Source: Deltaproteobacteria bacterium | Lineage (GTDB): Bacteria; Bdellovibrionota; FAC87; UBA2466 | Length of the DNA stretch: 64,000 nt | Direction: 5' to 3' | Assembly (NCBI GenBank): GCA_016196825.1 | Contig: JACPWY010000010.1 | Coordinates: 1-64,000, forward strand | Shown here: in pieces, positions 9,066 to 16,957 of the stretch | Position numbering within the stretch: position 1 is the first letter of the stretch | Layout of the letters: each line of letters opens with the position of its first letter | Program-made: the position numbers and the translations under genes | The notes under the pieces: generated by a model | What the model saw: the letters and a program-made list of their open reading frames with translations, nothing else | Told to the model about the DNA's origin: nothing | Databases searched by the model: none

Positions 9066-10180
9066 AACGCGCGCATCAGGTTTTCGCCCAAGACTTTTTT
9101 CACGTCGGTATCGCTGTAGCCTCGCGCAGCGAGTTCCTTCGTCACAATCGGATAGGCCGCAACGCTATTCACGTCATCAGGAACGAGATCAATGCCGTCG
9201 AAATCGGAGCCCAGTCCCACATAATCGATGCCAGCCACATCTCGGATGTGATCGATGTGGTTGACAATGTCCCTGACGGTCGCCGTGGGAACGCGGCCTC
9301 GCCCGGCCCAGAGATCCCAGTCGGCCCGTTCACACTCATCGCCGAGCTCCATCACCATGGGCGGTCCGATCCGAACTCCATGACCGATGAAGGCAGGGTA
9401 GAAATTCACCATGATCACGCCGCCATTTTTCGCTACAAGCCGAAGGACGTCGTCCGGCACATTACGCACATGATCCTTGATCGCCCGAGCCGAGGAATGA
9501 GACGCCATGATCGGGGCCTTCGTCACCGCCAGCGCGGCCCGCATCGCCTTGGCGGAAACATGCGAAATATCGATGAACATCCCTAATCGATTCATCTCCC
9601 GCACCACCTCTTCGCCGAATTTCGTGAGCCCCACGCTCATCTCCAAATCGGTCGCGGCCTCCACCCAAGAGAGATTCTTCCAATGGGTGAGCGTCATGTA
9701 TCGCGCTCCTTTCTCGTAGAGATCGCGCAGTTTCTCAAGTGAGTTTTCGATCGAGTGCCCACCCTCGATGCCGATCATCGAAGCAATCTTGCCAGCCTTT
9801 CGGATCCGGCGAATGTCATCCGTGCCATTGGCGAATTCGAGATGGTCGGGATACTTCTCCACAAATCGATGAATGAGATCCATCTGCTCGAGCGTCATCG
9901 AGTAGCTGTCACCGGTCTGCATGGTTTCAGACGGCACATACGCCGACCAAAATTGCGCTCCGAGATTCCCCTTTTTCGCACGCACAAGATCCGTATGGAA
10001 ATGCTTCGCCGTTTGATCTTCGAGGAGATTAATCTTGGTGAGCCCCATGTCCCCCGCTTCCCTCAAATGCCAGGCGAGATCATTGTGACCATCCACGACC
10101 AGCGAAGAAAAATGCAACCCCTCCGGATTGCTAGCCGCCGTAGCCACGAAAGCAAAAATTCCGAGCAATAGAGAAACCAT
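8957..10180 (-). CDS. Membrane (renal-type) dipeptidase, M19 family
   Basis: This zinc dipeptidase family cleaves L-L and L-D dipeptides. The 407-residue protein starts with a signal peptide (MVSLLLGIFAFVATAAS). Metal and active-site motifs are intact: DGHNDL, IGIEGGHSIE, DISHVS, MASHSSARA and GLGSDFDG. The ATG at 10180 follows a GGGGGAG site; the ORF track uses a TTG that lies within that site. It probably acts in the periplasm or is secreted. The last codons overlap the convergent ampG-like gene by about 109 bp, and a basic tail after the domain may be dispensable. Confidence 0.93.
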   Translation of the reverse strand: MVSLLLGIFAFVATAASNPEGLHFSSLVVDGHNDLAWHLREAGDMGLTKINLLEDQTAKHFHTDLVRAKKGNLGAQFWSAYVPSETMQTGDSYSMTLEQMDLIHRFVEKYPDHLEFANGTDDIRRIRKAGKIASMIGIEGGHSIENSLEKLRDLYEKGARYMTLTHWKNLSWVEAATDLEMSVGLTKFGEEVVREMNRLGMFIDISHVSAKAMRAALAVTKAPIMASHSSARAIKDHVRNVPDDVLRLVAKNGGVIMVNFYPAFIGHGVRIGPPMVMELGDECERADWDLWAGRGRVPTATVRDIVNHIDHIRDVAGIDYVGLGSDFDGIDLVPDDVNSVAAYPIVTKELAARGYSDTDVKKVLGENLMRAFQGVEGVSSRLRSLERSQSPGAAQRAAKKKYLGQPR

Positions 10181-10404
10181 GATCTCCCCCAAGTTGTTAG
10201 TTCACAAACGGCCGCGAAGCACTGGTCTGAAGAATACTGTAGATCGGTAACCTTCAAAGAGCGAATCCTCGAGAAGGAAGTACGCGTCACTGGGCTGCAC
10301 CGAAAGAAACAAACCCATCCACATCCCCCACCCCCAAAGCGGAATATCATACCCCCTCACACTTGCCGTCACACTCAATCTTTGGCAGGTTAGGGAGTCC
10401 AAAT

Positions 10405-10478
10405 TGGGAGATCGTCTAATGGTAGGACAGTAGGCTCTGACCCTACGAATCTAGGTTCGAATCCTAGTCTCCCAACCA
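10405..10478 (+). tRNA. tRNA-Gln (anticodon CTG)
   Basis: A complete cloverleaf is visible: acceptor stem TGGGAGA/TCTCCCA, D-arm GTC...GAC, anticodon stem GTAGG/CCTAC with loop CTCTGAC (anticodon CTG), T-arm CTAGG-TTCGAAT-CCTAG and an encoded CCA. It reads CAG codons. The anticodon-arm portion is duplicated exactly at 13221-13241, which suggests that this tRNA has been an integration or recombination site. Confidence 0.97.
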
Positions 10479-10480
10479 AG

Positions 10481-10510
10481 TCGGATGGATTCCGAGTTTC
10501 CTTTTTTTTC
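10481..10510 (+). terminator. Rho-independent terminator of tRNA-Gln
   Basis: A short hairpin TCGGA-TGGAT-TCCGA, two bases after the tRNA CCA end, is followed within six bases by a run of eight T. Confidence 0.7.
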
Positions 10511-10623
10511 GTCAGGCAATTTCACAACTTAATTGGTTCGATAGAACAAACACTTCTCGCCATTTCGGGGGGATTATTGCGGGAGAATATTCACTTCCCC
10601 GTAAGAGACGATGGATAGACGGT

Positions 10624-11073
10624 CTACTTGGGGCCAGCAGCAGATCGACGAAATTGAAGCATCGGTCCGGTTCCTGGTTTGGATGAATCCATGCTTAGAG
10701 TTTCGGAAAATATAACGGTATCACGAGATACAACTACCGCGATGCCATAGGACGTGGGTGAATGTTGATACTCGACTGTCCAGGCCGCTCCCATTTCCAT
10801 GTAGGGATCGAGAACTCGATAGAGCTCACTAACGCCAGAGTATCTTTCCCGAAATGCTTTGCAGTTCTCAAAATCATAAAACTCTTCGGAGCGCCGAATC
10901 GAAGATTTGGAAATGTAAAGCGTCGCGATGTGCGATCGGTCCAAATAGTTCACGCAGCCACTCGTCCAAATGCCCCGCAAATCGGGCACACCCGAATTCT
11001 CTTCAAAATGTGAACGCGCAGACCCGCAAGTCAAAAAAAGACCAACTAAGAATACAGATGCTAATGGCCGCAT
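10624..11073 (-). CDS. Exported protein of unknown function
   Basis: The 149-residue protein begins at an ATG with a GGGGGAA site five bases upstream. It has a signal peptide (MRPLASVFLVGLFLTCGSA) whose Cys does not fit a strict lipobox. The mature part has two Cys (SGCVNYLD and FENCKAF) that could form a disulfide, and the opening phrase LRGIWTSGC resembles the first strand of small lipocalin-like folds, but I recognise no family. It lies just downstream of tRNA-Gln on the opposite strand, at the start of the accessory zone. Confidence 0.65.
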   Translation of the reverse strand: MRPLASVFLVGLFLTCGSARSHFEENSGVPDLRGIWTSGCVNYLDRSHIATLYISKSSIRRSEEFYDFENCKAFRERYSGVSELYRVLDPYMEMGAAWTVEYQHSPTSYGIAVVVSRDTVIFSETLSMDSSKPGTGPMLQFRRSAAGPK

Positions 11074-11188
11074 AGGTTCCCCCGAAGAATTTTCCTGAAA
11101 TAAGGTTAAATTGAAATGGAAGGTAAGCCAACCCAAGATTCAGCGACGTAATCGGTAGAACATCACAAAGCGTCAGACTCAATTTTAG

Positions 11189-11217
11189 AAGTTCGATATG
11201 AGTCCAGGAAGGCCAAC
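11189..11217 (+). repeat. Dispersed 29-bp direct repeat, copy A
   Basis: The unit starts AAGTTCGATATGAGTCCAGG and continues for nine more shared bases. A near-identical copy is at 13255-13283 and a shorter one at 12210-12228, all in the same orientation and spaced about 1.02-1.05 kb apart. Together they bracket the methyltransferase and the toxin-antitoxin pair. Confidence 0.85.
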
Positions 11218-11327
11218 TTCTAATCCTTTATCCTTAATTCTTAATCGTTGACGACAAACCGGCGCTCGTCCGGCGTAGCGGAGCGGAGACGGATAGCCGG
11301 TCTGGTGGTCTGCGCTCTGCAAACTGC

Positions 11328-11333
11328 TATACT
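11328..11333 (+). promoter_or_regulatory. -10 box immediately before the methyltransferase start
   Basis: TATACT ends 7 nt before the ATG at 11341 with no ribosome site between, the same arrangement as at the ampG-like gene and others here. This implies a leaderless transcript if the box is used. Confidence 0.4.
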
Positions 11334-11340
11334 TGGTCCC

Positions 11341-12207
11341 ATGTCGGAGTACCTAAAGAAAACCCTCTCTGGCCAACCAACCACTCCCGAGGATTGGAGC
11401 GCTCACCTCCTCGCCGCCCACAGGGTAGCGCCCAGCATGTCACCGCAAGCGTTCTCCGAATGTCGTAACGAAGCCGGTTTAACATCCTACGAATGGCTCG
11501 CTGACACTCTTTCACATCTTCCCAGCCCCACCAAAATCGTGGACCTTGCTTGCGGAGACGGTTATCTCATTCCGCTTCTCCAAAAGAAAGTTGGCAATGT
11601 AGAGATCATTGGAATCGATATGTCACCGGCCGAACTGACCGTCGCGCGATGCAAGAACTTAGGCCCATCAGTAGCCTTTTTGGAAGCAATGGCGCACAAA
11701 ACGGGACTAGAGGACAACTCAATAGATGCTGTCGTTTGTCATATGGCATTCATGCTGATGACTCCGATTGAGCCGGTCGTGGCAGAAATTCAGCGCATCC
11801 TCAAACCAGGTGGCATTTTCTCGGCGGTCATTGGAAATCGCCCGGATACTCGCGGACCGTTGGTCACAGTCAGAGAAACGGTTGGCAAATTCATGCACAA
11901 GGAATTTCCGAAAATGGCCGCACCTGTCACCGGAGACCCGAGAGTCGAATCCGAAGACGGGCTCTCTGAAATTATTAGACCGCTGAAAATGCTGGGGGTC
12001 CGCGACGACCAATTTGGAGTGAACGTAGAGCCTGGTGGCTTTTGGAACTACATAAAAAATATGTACTTGGTAGGGTTACTTTCCGATGAGGTCCGCAGTC
12101 GCTTAGAGATAGCCATCTTAGCATCGCTAGGAAAACCAACGGGCATGTTGAGACTAGACTCTCCCATGCGTCGTTTCACAGCTGAAAAAATGCCTTGGCC
12201 TCGCTAG
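11341..12207 (+). CDS. Class I SAM-dependent methyltransferase
   Basis: The 288-residue protein has a Rossmann methyltransferase core with motif I VDLACGDGYLIP near residue 66, an acidic end of strand 2 (IIGIDMSPAEL), motif IV IDAVVCHMAF and the post-motif RILKPGGIFSAV. The substrate is not evident; the family covers small molecules, lipids and proteins. It belongs to the broad UbiE/type-11 class. The ORF track start at 11248 runs through GC-rich non-coding sequence, and ATG 11341 gives the natural length. The gene is flanked on both sides by copies of the 29-bp repeat, so it looks like one unit of a cassette-like island. Confidence 0.85.
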   Translation: MSEYLKKTLSGQPTTPEDWSAHLLAAHRVAPSMSPQAFSECRNEAGLTSYEWLADTLSHLPSPTKIVDLACGDGYLIPLLQKKVGNVEIIGIDMSPAELTVARCKNLGPSVAFLEAMAHKTGLEDNSIDAVVCHMAFMLMTPIEPVVAEIQRILKPGGIFSAVIGNRPDTRGPLVTVRETVGKFMHKEFPKMAAPVTGDPRVESEDGLSEIIRPLKMLGVRDDQFGVNVEPGGFWNYIKNMYLVGLLSDEVRSRLEIAILASLGKPTGMLRLDSPMRRFTAEKMPWPR

Positions 12208-12209
12208 TA

Positions 12210-12228
12210 AAGTTCGATATGAGTCCAG
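12210..12228 (+). repeat. Dispersed direct repeat, copy B (shorter)
   Basis: The first 19 bases of the 29-bp repeat (AAGTTCGATATGAGTCCAG) occur just after the methyltransferase stop codon, in the same orientation as copies A and C. The last nine bases are not conserved here. Confidence 0.8.
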
Positions 12229-12583
12229 AATCGATGAAGGTTGCCCTTATTGGATGCTCAGGATGGATTGCACACTATTTGACGCCAGCATTGGACAAGC
12301 GTGTTCCTGCTCAAAGTACTTTCGAATCTGCCTGCCACGTTCAGGGACTTACTCCGCACGATTTTTTTAGCGTTCAATACTTTCCAAATGAGACCACAGC
12401 TGTCGGGTTTGGTCACTTACTGGGGAACCACCAAAAACACATTCCCTCCGGAGCATTGGTAGGTTCGTGCGACCGAAACTGGGGTGTTTGGATACTAAAC
12501 ATTGTCAGCTGCGGCTCCGTAGACGACGACCGATAAGATCATTGTGACGAGTGCCTGAAGCGACTGGGAAATTGATGCCGAAA
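12229..12583. other. Intergenic stretch without a supported gene
   Basis: About 355 bases lie between repeat copy B and the toxin gene. A 113-codon ORF (12195-12536, +) crosses it, but it runs through the repeat, has no ribosome site at its start and no recognisable domain. It may be the relic of another gene; nothing else is visible. Confidence 0.5.
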
Positions 12584-12925
12584 TCAATTTGCTGGCCAAA
12601 CTACCAGCTGACCTGCCATCGGAACAATTGGAGACTTCTGCATCAGGTCGGAAAAGGTTTTCGAATATTCTTTTCCAGGGGCCTGTGGAAGCTTTATCAA
12701 GACAATCGCCATCTGAGGGTGGGCCTTCAAAGCCTTTTTTGCCGATTCTTCAAAAAGCACGTCACGAGTAAGAATACAGATAAAACCGGCGTCACTGGCC
12801 GCCCTGAGAAGTTCCCCATTTCGCAGTTCATCCCAGCCGCGAGCACGGACAGTTTCAAATTGAATTGAGTTGGATTTGAGCACAGGCTCAATATGTCTTG
12901 GAATATTTTTGTCGAGCAACCACAT
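12584..12925 (-). CDS. DUF5615 PIN-like toxin
   Basis: The 113-residue protein begins MWLLDKNIPRHI, the conserved Asp motif of DUF5615 PIN-like nucleases, followed by VRARGWDELRNGELLRAA and ILTRDVLF, the second acidic motif. These proteins are usually encoded directly after a DUF433 antitoxin, as here, where the start codon shares one base with the antitoxin stop (TGATG). It probably acts as a ribonuclease toxin. The pair sits between two copies of the 29-bp repeat. Confidence 0.82.
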   Translation of the reverse strand: MWLLDKNIPRHIEPVLKSNSIQFETVRARGWDELRNGELLRAASDAGFICILTRDVLFEESAKKALKAHPQMAIVLIKLPQAPGKEYSKTFSDLMQKSPIVPMAGQLVVWPAN

Positions 12926-13170
12926 CAGGCGGCTTCAAGAGGAACGTCGGCCTGGCGAGCGGCAAATTTCAACACCTCGGGAATGCAGTCCTTGGGGAAC
13001 CCGGGGTAATCATCAACCAAATCATCTGCTGTCATTCCAATGGCCAACGACTCCAGAACGAGCGCCACAGAGATACGCATCCCCTTAATCGCAGGCTTTC
13101 CCCCAAGTAAATCGGGATCATGGACTATCCACTTGTACCCGGGGAGTAACTTGATCGACTCGTGCCTCAT
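12925..13170 (-). CDS. DUF433 antitoxin
   Basis: The 81-residue protein shows the DUF433 pattern: WIVHDPDLLGGKPAIKGMRISVALVLESLAIGMTADDLVDDYPG, a compact winged helix-turn-helix. DUF433 proteins are cognate antitoxins and likely autorepressors for DUF5615 toxins. Translational coupling to the toxin is seen directly. The upstream 50 bp lead into a partial copy of tRNA-Gln. Confidence 0.87.
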   Translation of the reverse strand: MRHESIKLLPGYKWIVHDPDLLGGKPAIKGMRISVALVLESLAIGMTADDLVDDYPGFPKDCIPEVLKFAARQADVPLEAA

Positions 13171-13220
13171 ATGGAATCACCTTATCAGAATTGGGAACAT
13201 TTTGGGAACACGCCCTCTGC

Positions 13221-13241
13221 GTAGGCTCTGACCCTACGAAT
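13221..13241 (+). repeat. Partial tRNA-Gln copy (anticodon arm), possible attachment-site scar
   Basis: Twenty-one consecutive bases are identical to positions 10430-10450 of tRNA-Gln (anticodon stem-loop GTAGGCTCTGACCCTAC plus GAAT), then similarity decays through TTAGG and GGTTC. The flanks do not form a tRNA, so this is a fragment. With the intact tRNA 2.8 kb upstream it brackets the methyltransferase and toxin-antitoxin genes, as expected of an integrated or recombined island. Confidence 0.85.
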
Positions 13242-13254
13242 TTAGGAGGTTCAA

Positions 13255-13283
13255 AAGTTCGATATGCGTTCAGGAAGGCCAAC
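13255..13283 (+). repeat. Dispersed 29-bp direct repeat, copy C
   Basis: This copy matches copy A at 27 of 29 positions (differences near the centre). It begins 14 bases after the tRNA-Gln fragment and marks the downstream limit of the cassette-like region. Confidence 0.85.
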
Positions 13284-13333
13284 CAATCGACCAACTCCCG
13301 TTGCTTACAAAACCCCCGGAAATTCCTTAAGGC

Positions 13334-14074
13334 TTAACACTCAAACTTAAGATTAACGCTAACCGGCGTAGCCGGTTGATGGTCTTCCGAACCGAGTCCA
13401 GCCACAGTAAACCGCTTTTCTTTGCCATTTAAAGCCAACGGTATAATGCGTGATGCGCTTCCAATCCCAGATTTGAAATCGAACGAAATCATCCCCGTCC
13501 CAGCTCCCACTGATCCTTCTTCAAATGAGTCCGAACCGCTCTCAATGGCCTTTTGTATATCACCCGATTTCACGTGAAACCCACCGATGTCGTTCAAAGA
13601 ACTATCATCACACTCGAGAACTACGGGCATCCATGCATCCATTTCGGGGTGGAGCTTACGGTTCCACTCGATCACCCCCAACTGAGCGGCCGCAACGCTC
13701 AACGTGTTTGTAAGAACAATGGGACTTTCCAACACGCCCGACTCGTCCACCCATAACTTGCCCATCGCTTCGCCATTCCCATTAAGAACTGAGGATGCAG
13801 CGATCACTTTCTTACTCCACGGATCGGCACTCCCGGGCATAACCACGGTCACACCAGTGCGAATGGGCCCCTTCCCAACCTGAAGTTTTCCCGCCCCCGC
13901 ATTGAGCGTAACGTGACCAATCGTAACCCCCTTAACGTCCGTAATCTGGTTTCGTTTTCCCGAGGAGTAGTTGCCGAGCTTGAGGCCTAGATCCCTGGTT
14001 TGGAACGCAGCAAAGGCGGCGGAGCAAACCAACGGGATAAGAAAATACCCGATTTTGAGAATGGTCCGTCTCAT
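13334..14074 (-). pseudogene. P1-family (DmpA-like, S58) peptidase, truncated before the catalytic subunit
   Basis: After a signal peptide the 246-residue product follows the DmpA alpha-chain pattern: NQITDVKGVTIGHVTL, VRTGVTVV-like RTGVTVVMPG, VLNGNGEAMGKLWVDESG, SPIVLTNTLSV and GSVGAGTGMISFDFKSGIGSASR. Complete members have about 350-380 residues and self-cleave before a catalytic Ser that lies after this region. Here the frame ends about 40 residues beyond GIGSASR, so the beta chain and nucleophile are missing. No continuation is seen in other frames. The break lies about 50 bp from repeat copy C, so the island boundary probably removed the 3' part. Confidence 0.75.
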
Positions 14075-14225
14075 CGCTCCCCATGCTAACCGACCGAGTT
14101 CTCAGAACGCAAAGTCCCTCAACGGAAGGCGATTGACCTTCGATACGCCGCGCAATTCGGTTCCACGGCGAGTTGCTTGTCATTGCGATCCTTGATCGTT
14201 AGGCTTTTTCGAAAGGTGGGTGAAT

Positions 14226-15299
14226 ATGGCGACTTTGATAATCTTCGCGGCGTTTTTTTCTTCCTTCGTTTGGGCTGAACAGGCGGACTTTCATCATTAT
14301 AGCTGGGCACGAATTCCGCTCACGGCCGAGCAGTGCCAAACCAAGAGCGGGGAGATCGCACACGCCGTCGCCGAGACTTCGGTGTTTAAGGAACTTGGAG
14401 CAAAGTTGTGGCACTCCGAGGGAATTGTGGAAACCCAAGGCTGCAGAATCACAATCACCTTCCTCTCGACGAAGGAGCCGCCGCCCCTCGTGGCGACAGA
14501 CCTCACCAGAAGCGCGCTAATCGCGGACATTGATCTCGACTACGATTTCTGGGGTTACAAGAATGCCCAGGAGTGCAATGCAGATCTCCCCCACCAGGTC
14601 GATCTTTTCCGCTCCCAGACGGGCCTCGAACCTTTGATTAGTTACTGTTACGAATACAAGTATTCCTCAAACCAAAAGACCGCCTATCAACCGAGAGTTC
14701 AGGCGCTCGGAAATGCAAAACGCCAGATGCGGACCTTTCCCGTGCCCGACGTTTCAGAGACAGGGCATACGAAGGTGTTAAACGATCTGATTCAGTATCT
14801 CGAAGCCAACTCTGGCAAGGTCTCCCGCGTGAACATCAAATCGGGTCACGAGTTTTTTTTGGACGAGGAGGTTATCCATTACTATGGATCTCCGGTTTCG
14901 GCTAGGCGTCTGCAATGGTTCACGGTCTACAGACCGCTAGCGAGAAAGGCACTTAAATTCCTGACCCAAGAGGAGTGCCAAGGATTCACCCCCGAGCTCG
15001 CGGCGTTTCTGAAGGGGGCCAAAGGGACACCTGTCACCTCAGATTGCAGCGTGGATCAAGACGGTTCGCGTTTGAACGTGGCCTACGAGAGCATCGCAAA
15101 CATCACCACGTTTCGGGACCAATGGAAATTTCAGCCTGACGTGAGATACACGGCCCTTTCCCAATGTCTGACCGATCGAGCAAAGACGGTCGCGTTCTTC
15201 AAGAACAACATTAACCAGTACTTCAACGTGGCGTTCTGCACGCTCGAGTGGGATCCGGGAACCAACAAGCAGTTCTATATGATGTACGTGGGATACTAG
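14226..15299 (+). CDS. Large exported protein of unknown function
   Basis: A signal peptide (MATLIIFAAFFSSFVWAEQ) starts this protein of about 357 residues. A GTG six bases upstream is an alternative start; both are served by GAAAGGTGGG. The mature protein is rich in aromatic residues with several spaced Cys (EQCQ, QGCRI, QECN, SYCYE, EECQGF, SDCSV, SQCL, AFCTLEW), consistent with disulfides. Two halves show loosely similar phrasing (LTAEQCQ... / LTQEECQ...), suggesting an ancient internal duplication. No domain is recognised. It lies among other orphan secreted proteins. Confidence 0.8.
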   Translation: MATLIIFAAFFSSFVWAEQADFHHYSWARIPLTAEQCQTKSGEIAHAVAETSVFKELGAKLWHSEGIVETQGCRITITFLSTKEPPPLVATDLTRSALIADIDLDYDFWGYKNAQECNADLPHQVDLFRSQTGLEPLISYCYEYKYSSNQKTAYQPRVQALGNAKRQMRTFPVPDVSETGHTKVLNDLIQYLEANSGKVSRVNIKSGHEFFLDEEVIHYYGSPVSARRLQWFTVYRPLARKALKFLTQEECQGFTPELAAFLKGAKGTPVTSDCSVDQDGSRLNVAYESIANITTFRDQWKFQPDVRYTALSQCLTDRAKTVAFFKNNINQYFNVAFCTLEWDPGTNKQFYMMYVGY

Positions 15300-15319
15300 G
15301 AGAGCCTCAAAAAGATGTG

Positions 15320-16363
15320 CTAGTCGATCTCCGGCTTAAATTCCTTGCGACAAAGCGTTCTGAGCGAAACAGCAACTGGTGAATTCTCACCTGCCTCAAG
15401 GCTTTGATCATAGGCCTTTGCATTCTCGCGATTGAGAAGCACAGCCCCTACAGAGGCGGGCAAGTAATCAATCTGTTGCCGGGAAATGCGGTCTTTGCAG
15501 TCGTACCAGATCCCTCCAGCCGTCCCGTAACAAAGCGTGAATCCGAAACGCGCGTTGGAAGCCTCTCGAGCGTGGTAATTCTCAATGGAGAAGAATTCCT
15601 CCCGCTTCGAGTGGCCCTTGCAGGGATAGGAAAAATGGCAGGACATCTTGTACTGACCAGCCTTTCGAACCGAATTGGTCCAAAGGGCCACCGTCTCATT
15701 GGTCCTTAAGAGAGAAGACTGCTTAAGACGTCCAGCCGCCTTCTGATCCTCGGCAAGGGCATCCTCCACCGGCGTCCAATCCGCCCCCATATCGAAGCAA
15801 GACGCGGCTCGATCGGTCAAATGACTGGCCTGGGAGAGCCGATAGACTTGGCCTTCGATAAAGGCGGTCGGAAAAAACGCATATTCCACGATGTTCTTTT
15901 TGGAAGAATGCACCTCAGAAAAAATATCGCTCGACGCTTCCTTGTCCAAGAATCGGAGGATGGCGCGATCCGCTGCCAGGTATTTGGCTTGAACCAGTTT
16001 CAACTGCTCCTGAACCGCCTGCGCATTTTTCAACTCTTGATGACTGACCCCCTCGCCGTTCATGACCTGATCCAACTGACCAATTTTCAGAGTCACCCGC
16101 TCAAGTCCACCCGGCGCAGCCTGATTTCGATCGGTGATTCCATAGAAGGAATTGATCCGAACAACATATTCCGCCGCAGGAACGGAATAGGGGCGAGGAG
16201 TCCCCGAACACCCTCTGGCCAACTGGGATTTGGGGCTGCACTTTTCATAAACGACCTCGCTCCCTGAGCGATAAACAAGGGCATTCGTGCCATCAGCGGA
16301 GTGAATGATGAGGTCACCAAAGACGGCGACAGGCATGAGAAGAACAATAAGTGTCTTAAGCAT
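15320..16363 (-). CDS. Exported protein of unknown function
   Basis: The 347-residue product begins with a signal peptide (MLKTLIVLLMPVAVFG) followed by DLIIHSADGTNALVY. It has a helical middle region (EGVSHQELKNAQAVQEQLKLVQAKYLAADRAI) and a Cys-containing C-terminal half (SCFDMG, SCHFSYPCKG, LCYGTAGGIWYDCKD, LCRKE). The phrase ARFGFTLCYGTAGGIWYDCKD suggests a disulfide-bonded beta domain. I recognise no family. It converges on the 14226 gene with a 20-bp gap, so the two share a 3' boundary. Confidence 0.78.
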   Translation of the reverse strand: MLKTLIVLLMPVAVFGDLIIHSADGTNALVYRSGSEVVYEKCSPKSQLARGCSGTPRPYSVPAAEYVVRINSFYGITDRNQAAPGGLERVTLKIGQLDQVMNGEGVSHQELKNAQAVQEQLKLVQAKYLAADRAILRFLDKEASSDIFSEVHSSKKNIVEYAFFPTAFIEGQVYRLSQASHLTDRAASCFDMGADWTPVEDALAEDQKAAGRLKQSSLLRTNETVALWTNSVRKAGQYKMSCHFSYPCKGHSKREEFFSIENYHAREASNARFGFTLCYGTAGGIWYDCKDRISRQQIDYLPASVGAVLLNRENAKAYDQSLEAGENSPVAVSLRTLCRKEFKPEID

Positions 16364-16559
16364 AGAACTCCGTTAACTAACAGACTTCCCCAAAAGATCA
16401 CTCAGAATTATCTTTTGCTGGTGGCCTTATTGAGAATGAACATTGGCTCCGTCAGGAGCTCAATTCGAGCAACGTGAACGGAGTTAGATAACAGCTCAAA
16501 ATTGCAGTTGTATCTTCATCGGCGGCGAAATAGTGAGTGGCGTGGTATTTTTGACTGCG

Positions 16560-16823
16560 ATGCGTGTCCTTCTCGCAACCATAGGAAGCCTGGGTGATCT
16601 CCATCCGGTTATGGGCCTTGCTCTCGAGCTCCAAGGGCGGGGACACACGGTCGTGCTCGCCACAAGCCCAATGCATACAGACTACGTCACCGCAGCCATC
16701 CAAAAACAACAGGGCGCCCGCGAGGCCGCAGACGCCCTGGAAAAGAGATTTAGAGCGCGTTGCAAAATTAACCCCGTGAGCGAGGGAGAGAAGAAATGGC
16801 CAGGACCGAGGACGCACAAGTGA
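16560..16823 (+). pseudogene. Remnant of a UDP-glycosyltransferase-type (GT1/GT28) gene
   Basis: The first 43 residues are a textbook glycosyltransferase N-terminus: MRVLLATIGSLGDLHPVMGLALELQGRGHTVV followed by LATSPMH. The frame then jumps to AAIQKQQGAREAADALEKRF, which resembles the extreme C-terminus of such enzymes. The intervening 350 or so residues are gone, and the reading frame ends inside the inverted-repeat element. I read this as an internally deleted gene with an element next to its end; it should have no enzyme activity. Confidence 0.7.
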
Positions 16824-16930
16824 GCCCCCGGAGGCATGCCCTCTGGGCATGTCGAGGAGGCGAACGCGGAGGACGAAGGGGCTGGCCTTTTCTTCCGACC
16901 GAGTAGGGATTAATTTTGCAACGCGCTCTT
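16750..16930. repeat. Complex inverted-repeat element, copy 2 (conserved core, private stems)
   Basis: Outer arms of about 25 bp (TAGAGCGCGTTGCAAAATTA at 16751 and its complement near 16906-16930, two mismatches) and a second arm pair (AAGAAATGGCC / GGCCTTTTCTT) enclose the same core as copy 1: GCACAAGTGAGCCCCCGGAG ... GCGGAGGACGAAG, plus CCGAGTAG after the inner arm. This copy has an extra hairpin in the core (ATGCCC-TCT-GGGCAT) and a second GGAGGC. Stem sequences are unrelated to copy 1 yet remain complementary within the copy. Confidence 0.85.
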
Positions 16931-16954
16931 ACTAATGAGGTCATAAATAAGTAG
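16929..16954. repeat. 22-bp palindromic repeat, copy 1
   Basis: TTACTAATGA then GG then TCATAAATAA, followed by GTAG. This is nearly self-complementary and is repeated at 40627-40652 and 58187-58208. It directly abuts the GCTCTTA end of the inverted-repeat element. Confidence 0.8.
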
Positions 16955-16957
16955 CGA

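Noticed and set aside
12195-12536. 113-codon plus-strand ORF after the methyltransferase
   Set aside because: Runs through the dispersed repeat, no ribosome site at the start and no recognisable fold; kept only as a note on the intergenic stretch.
11189-13283. Classical integron cassette array
   Set aside because: The repeats lack the paired R/L boxes of attC sites, and no integron integrase is present in the window.
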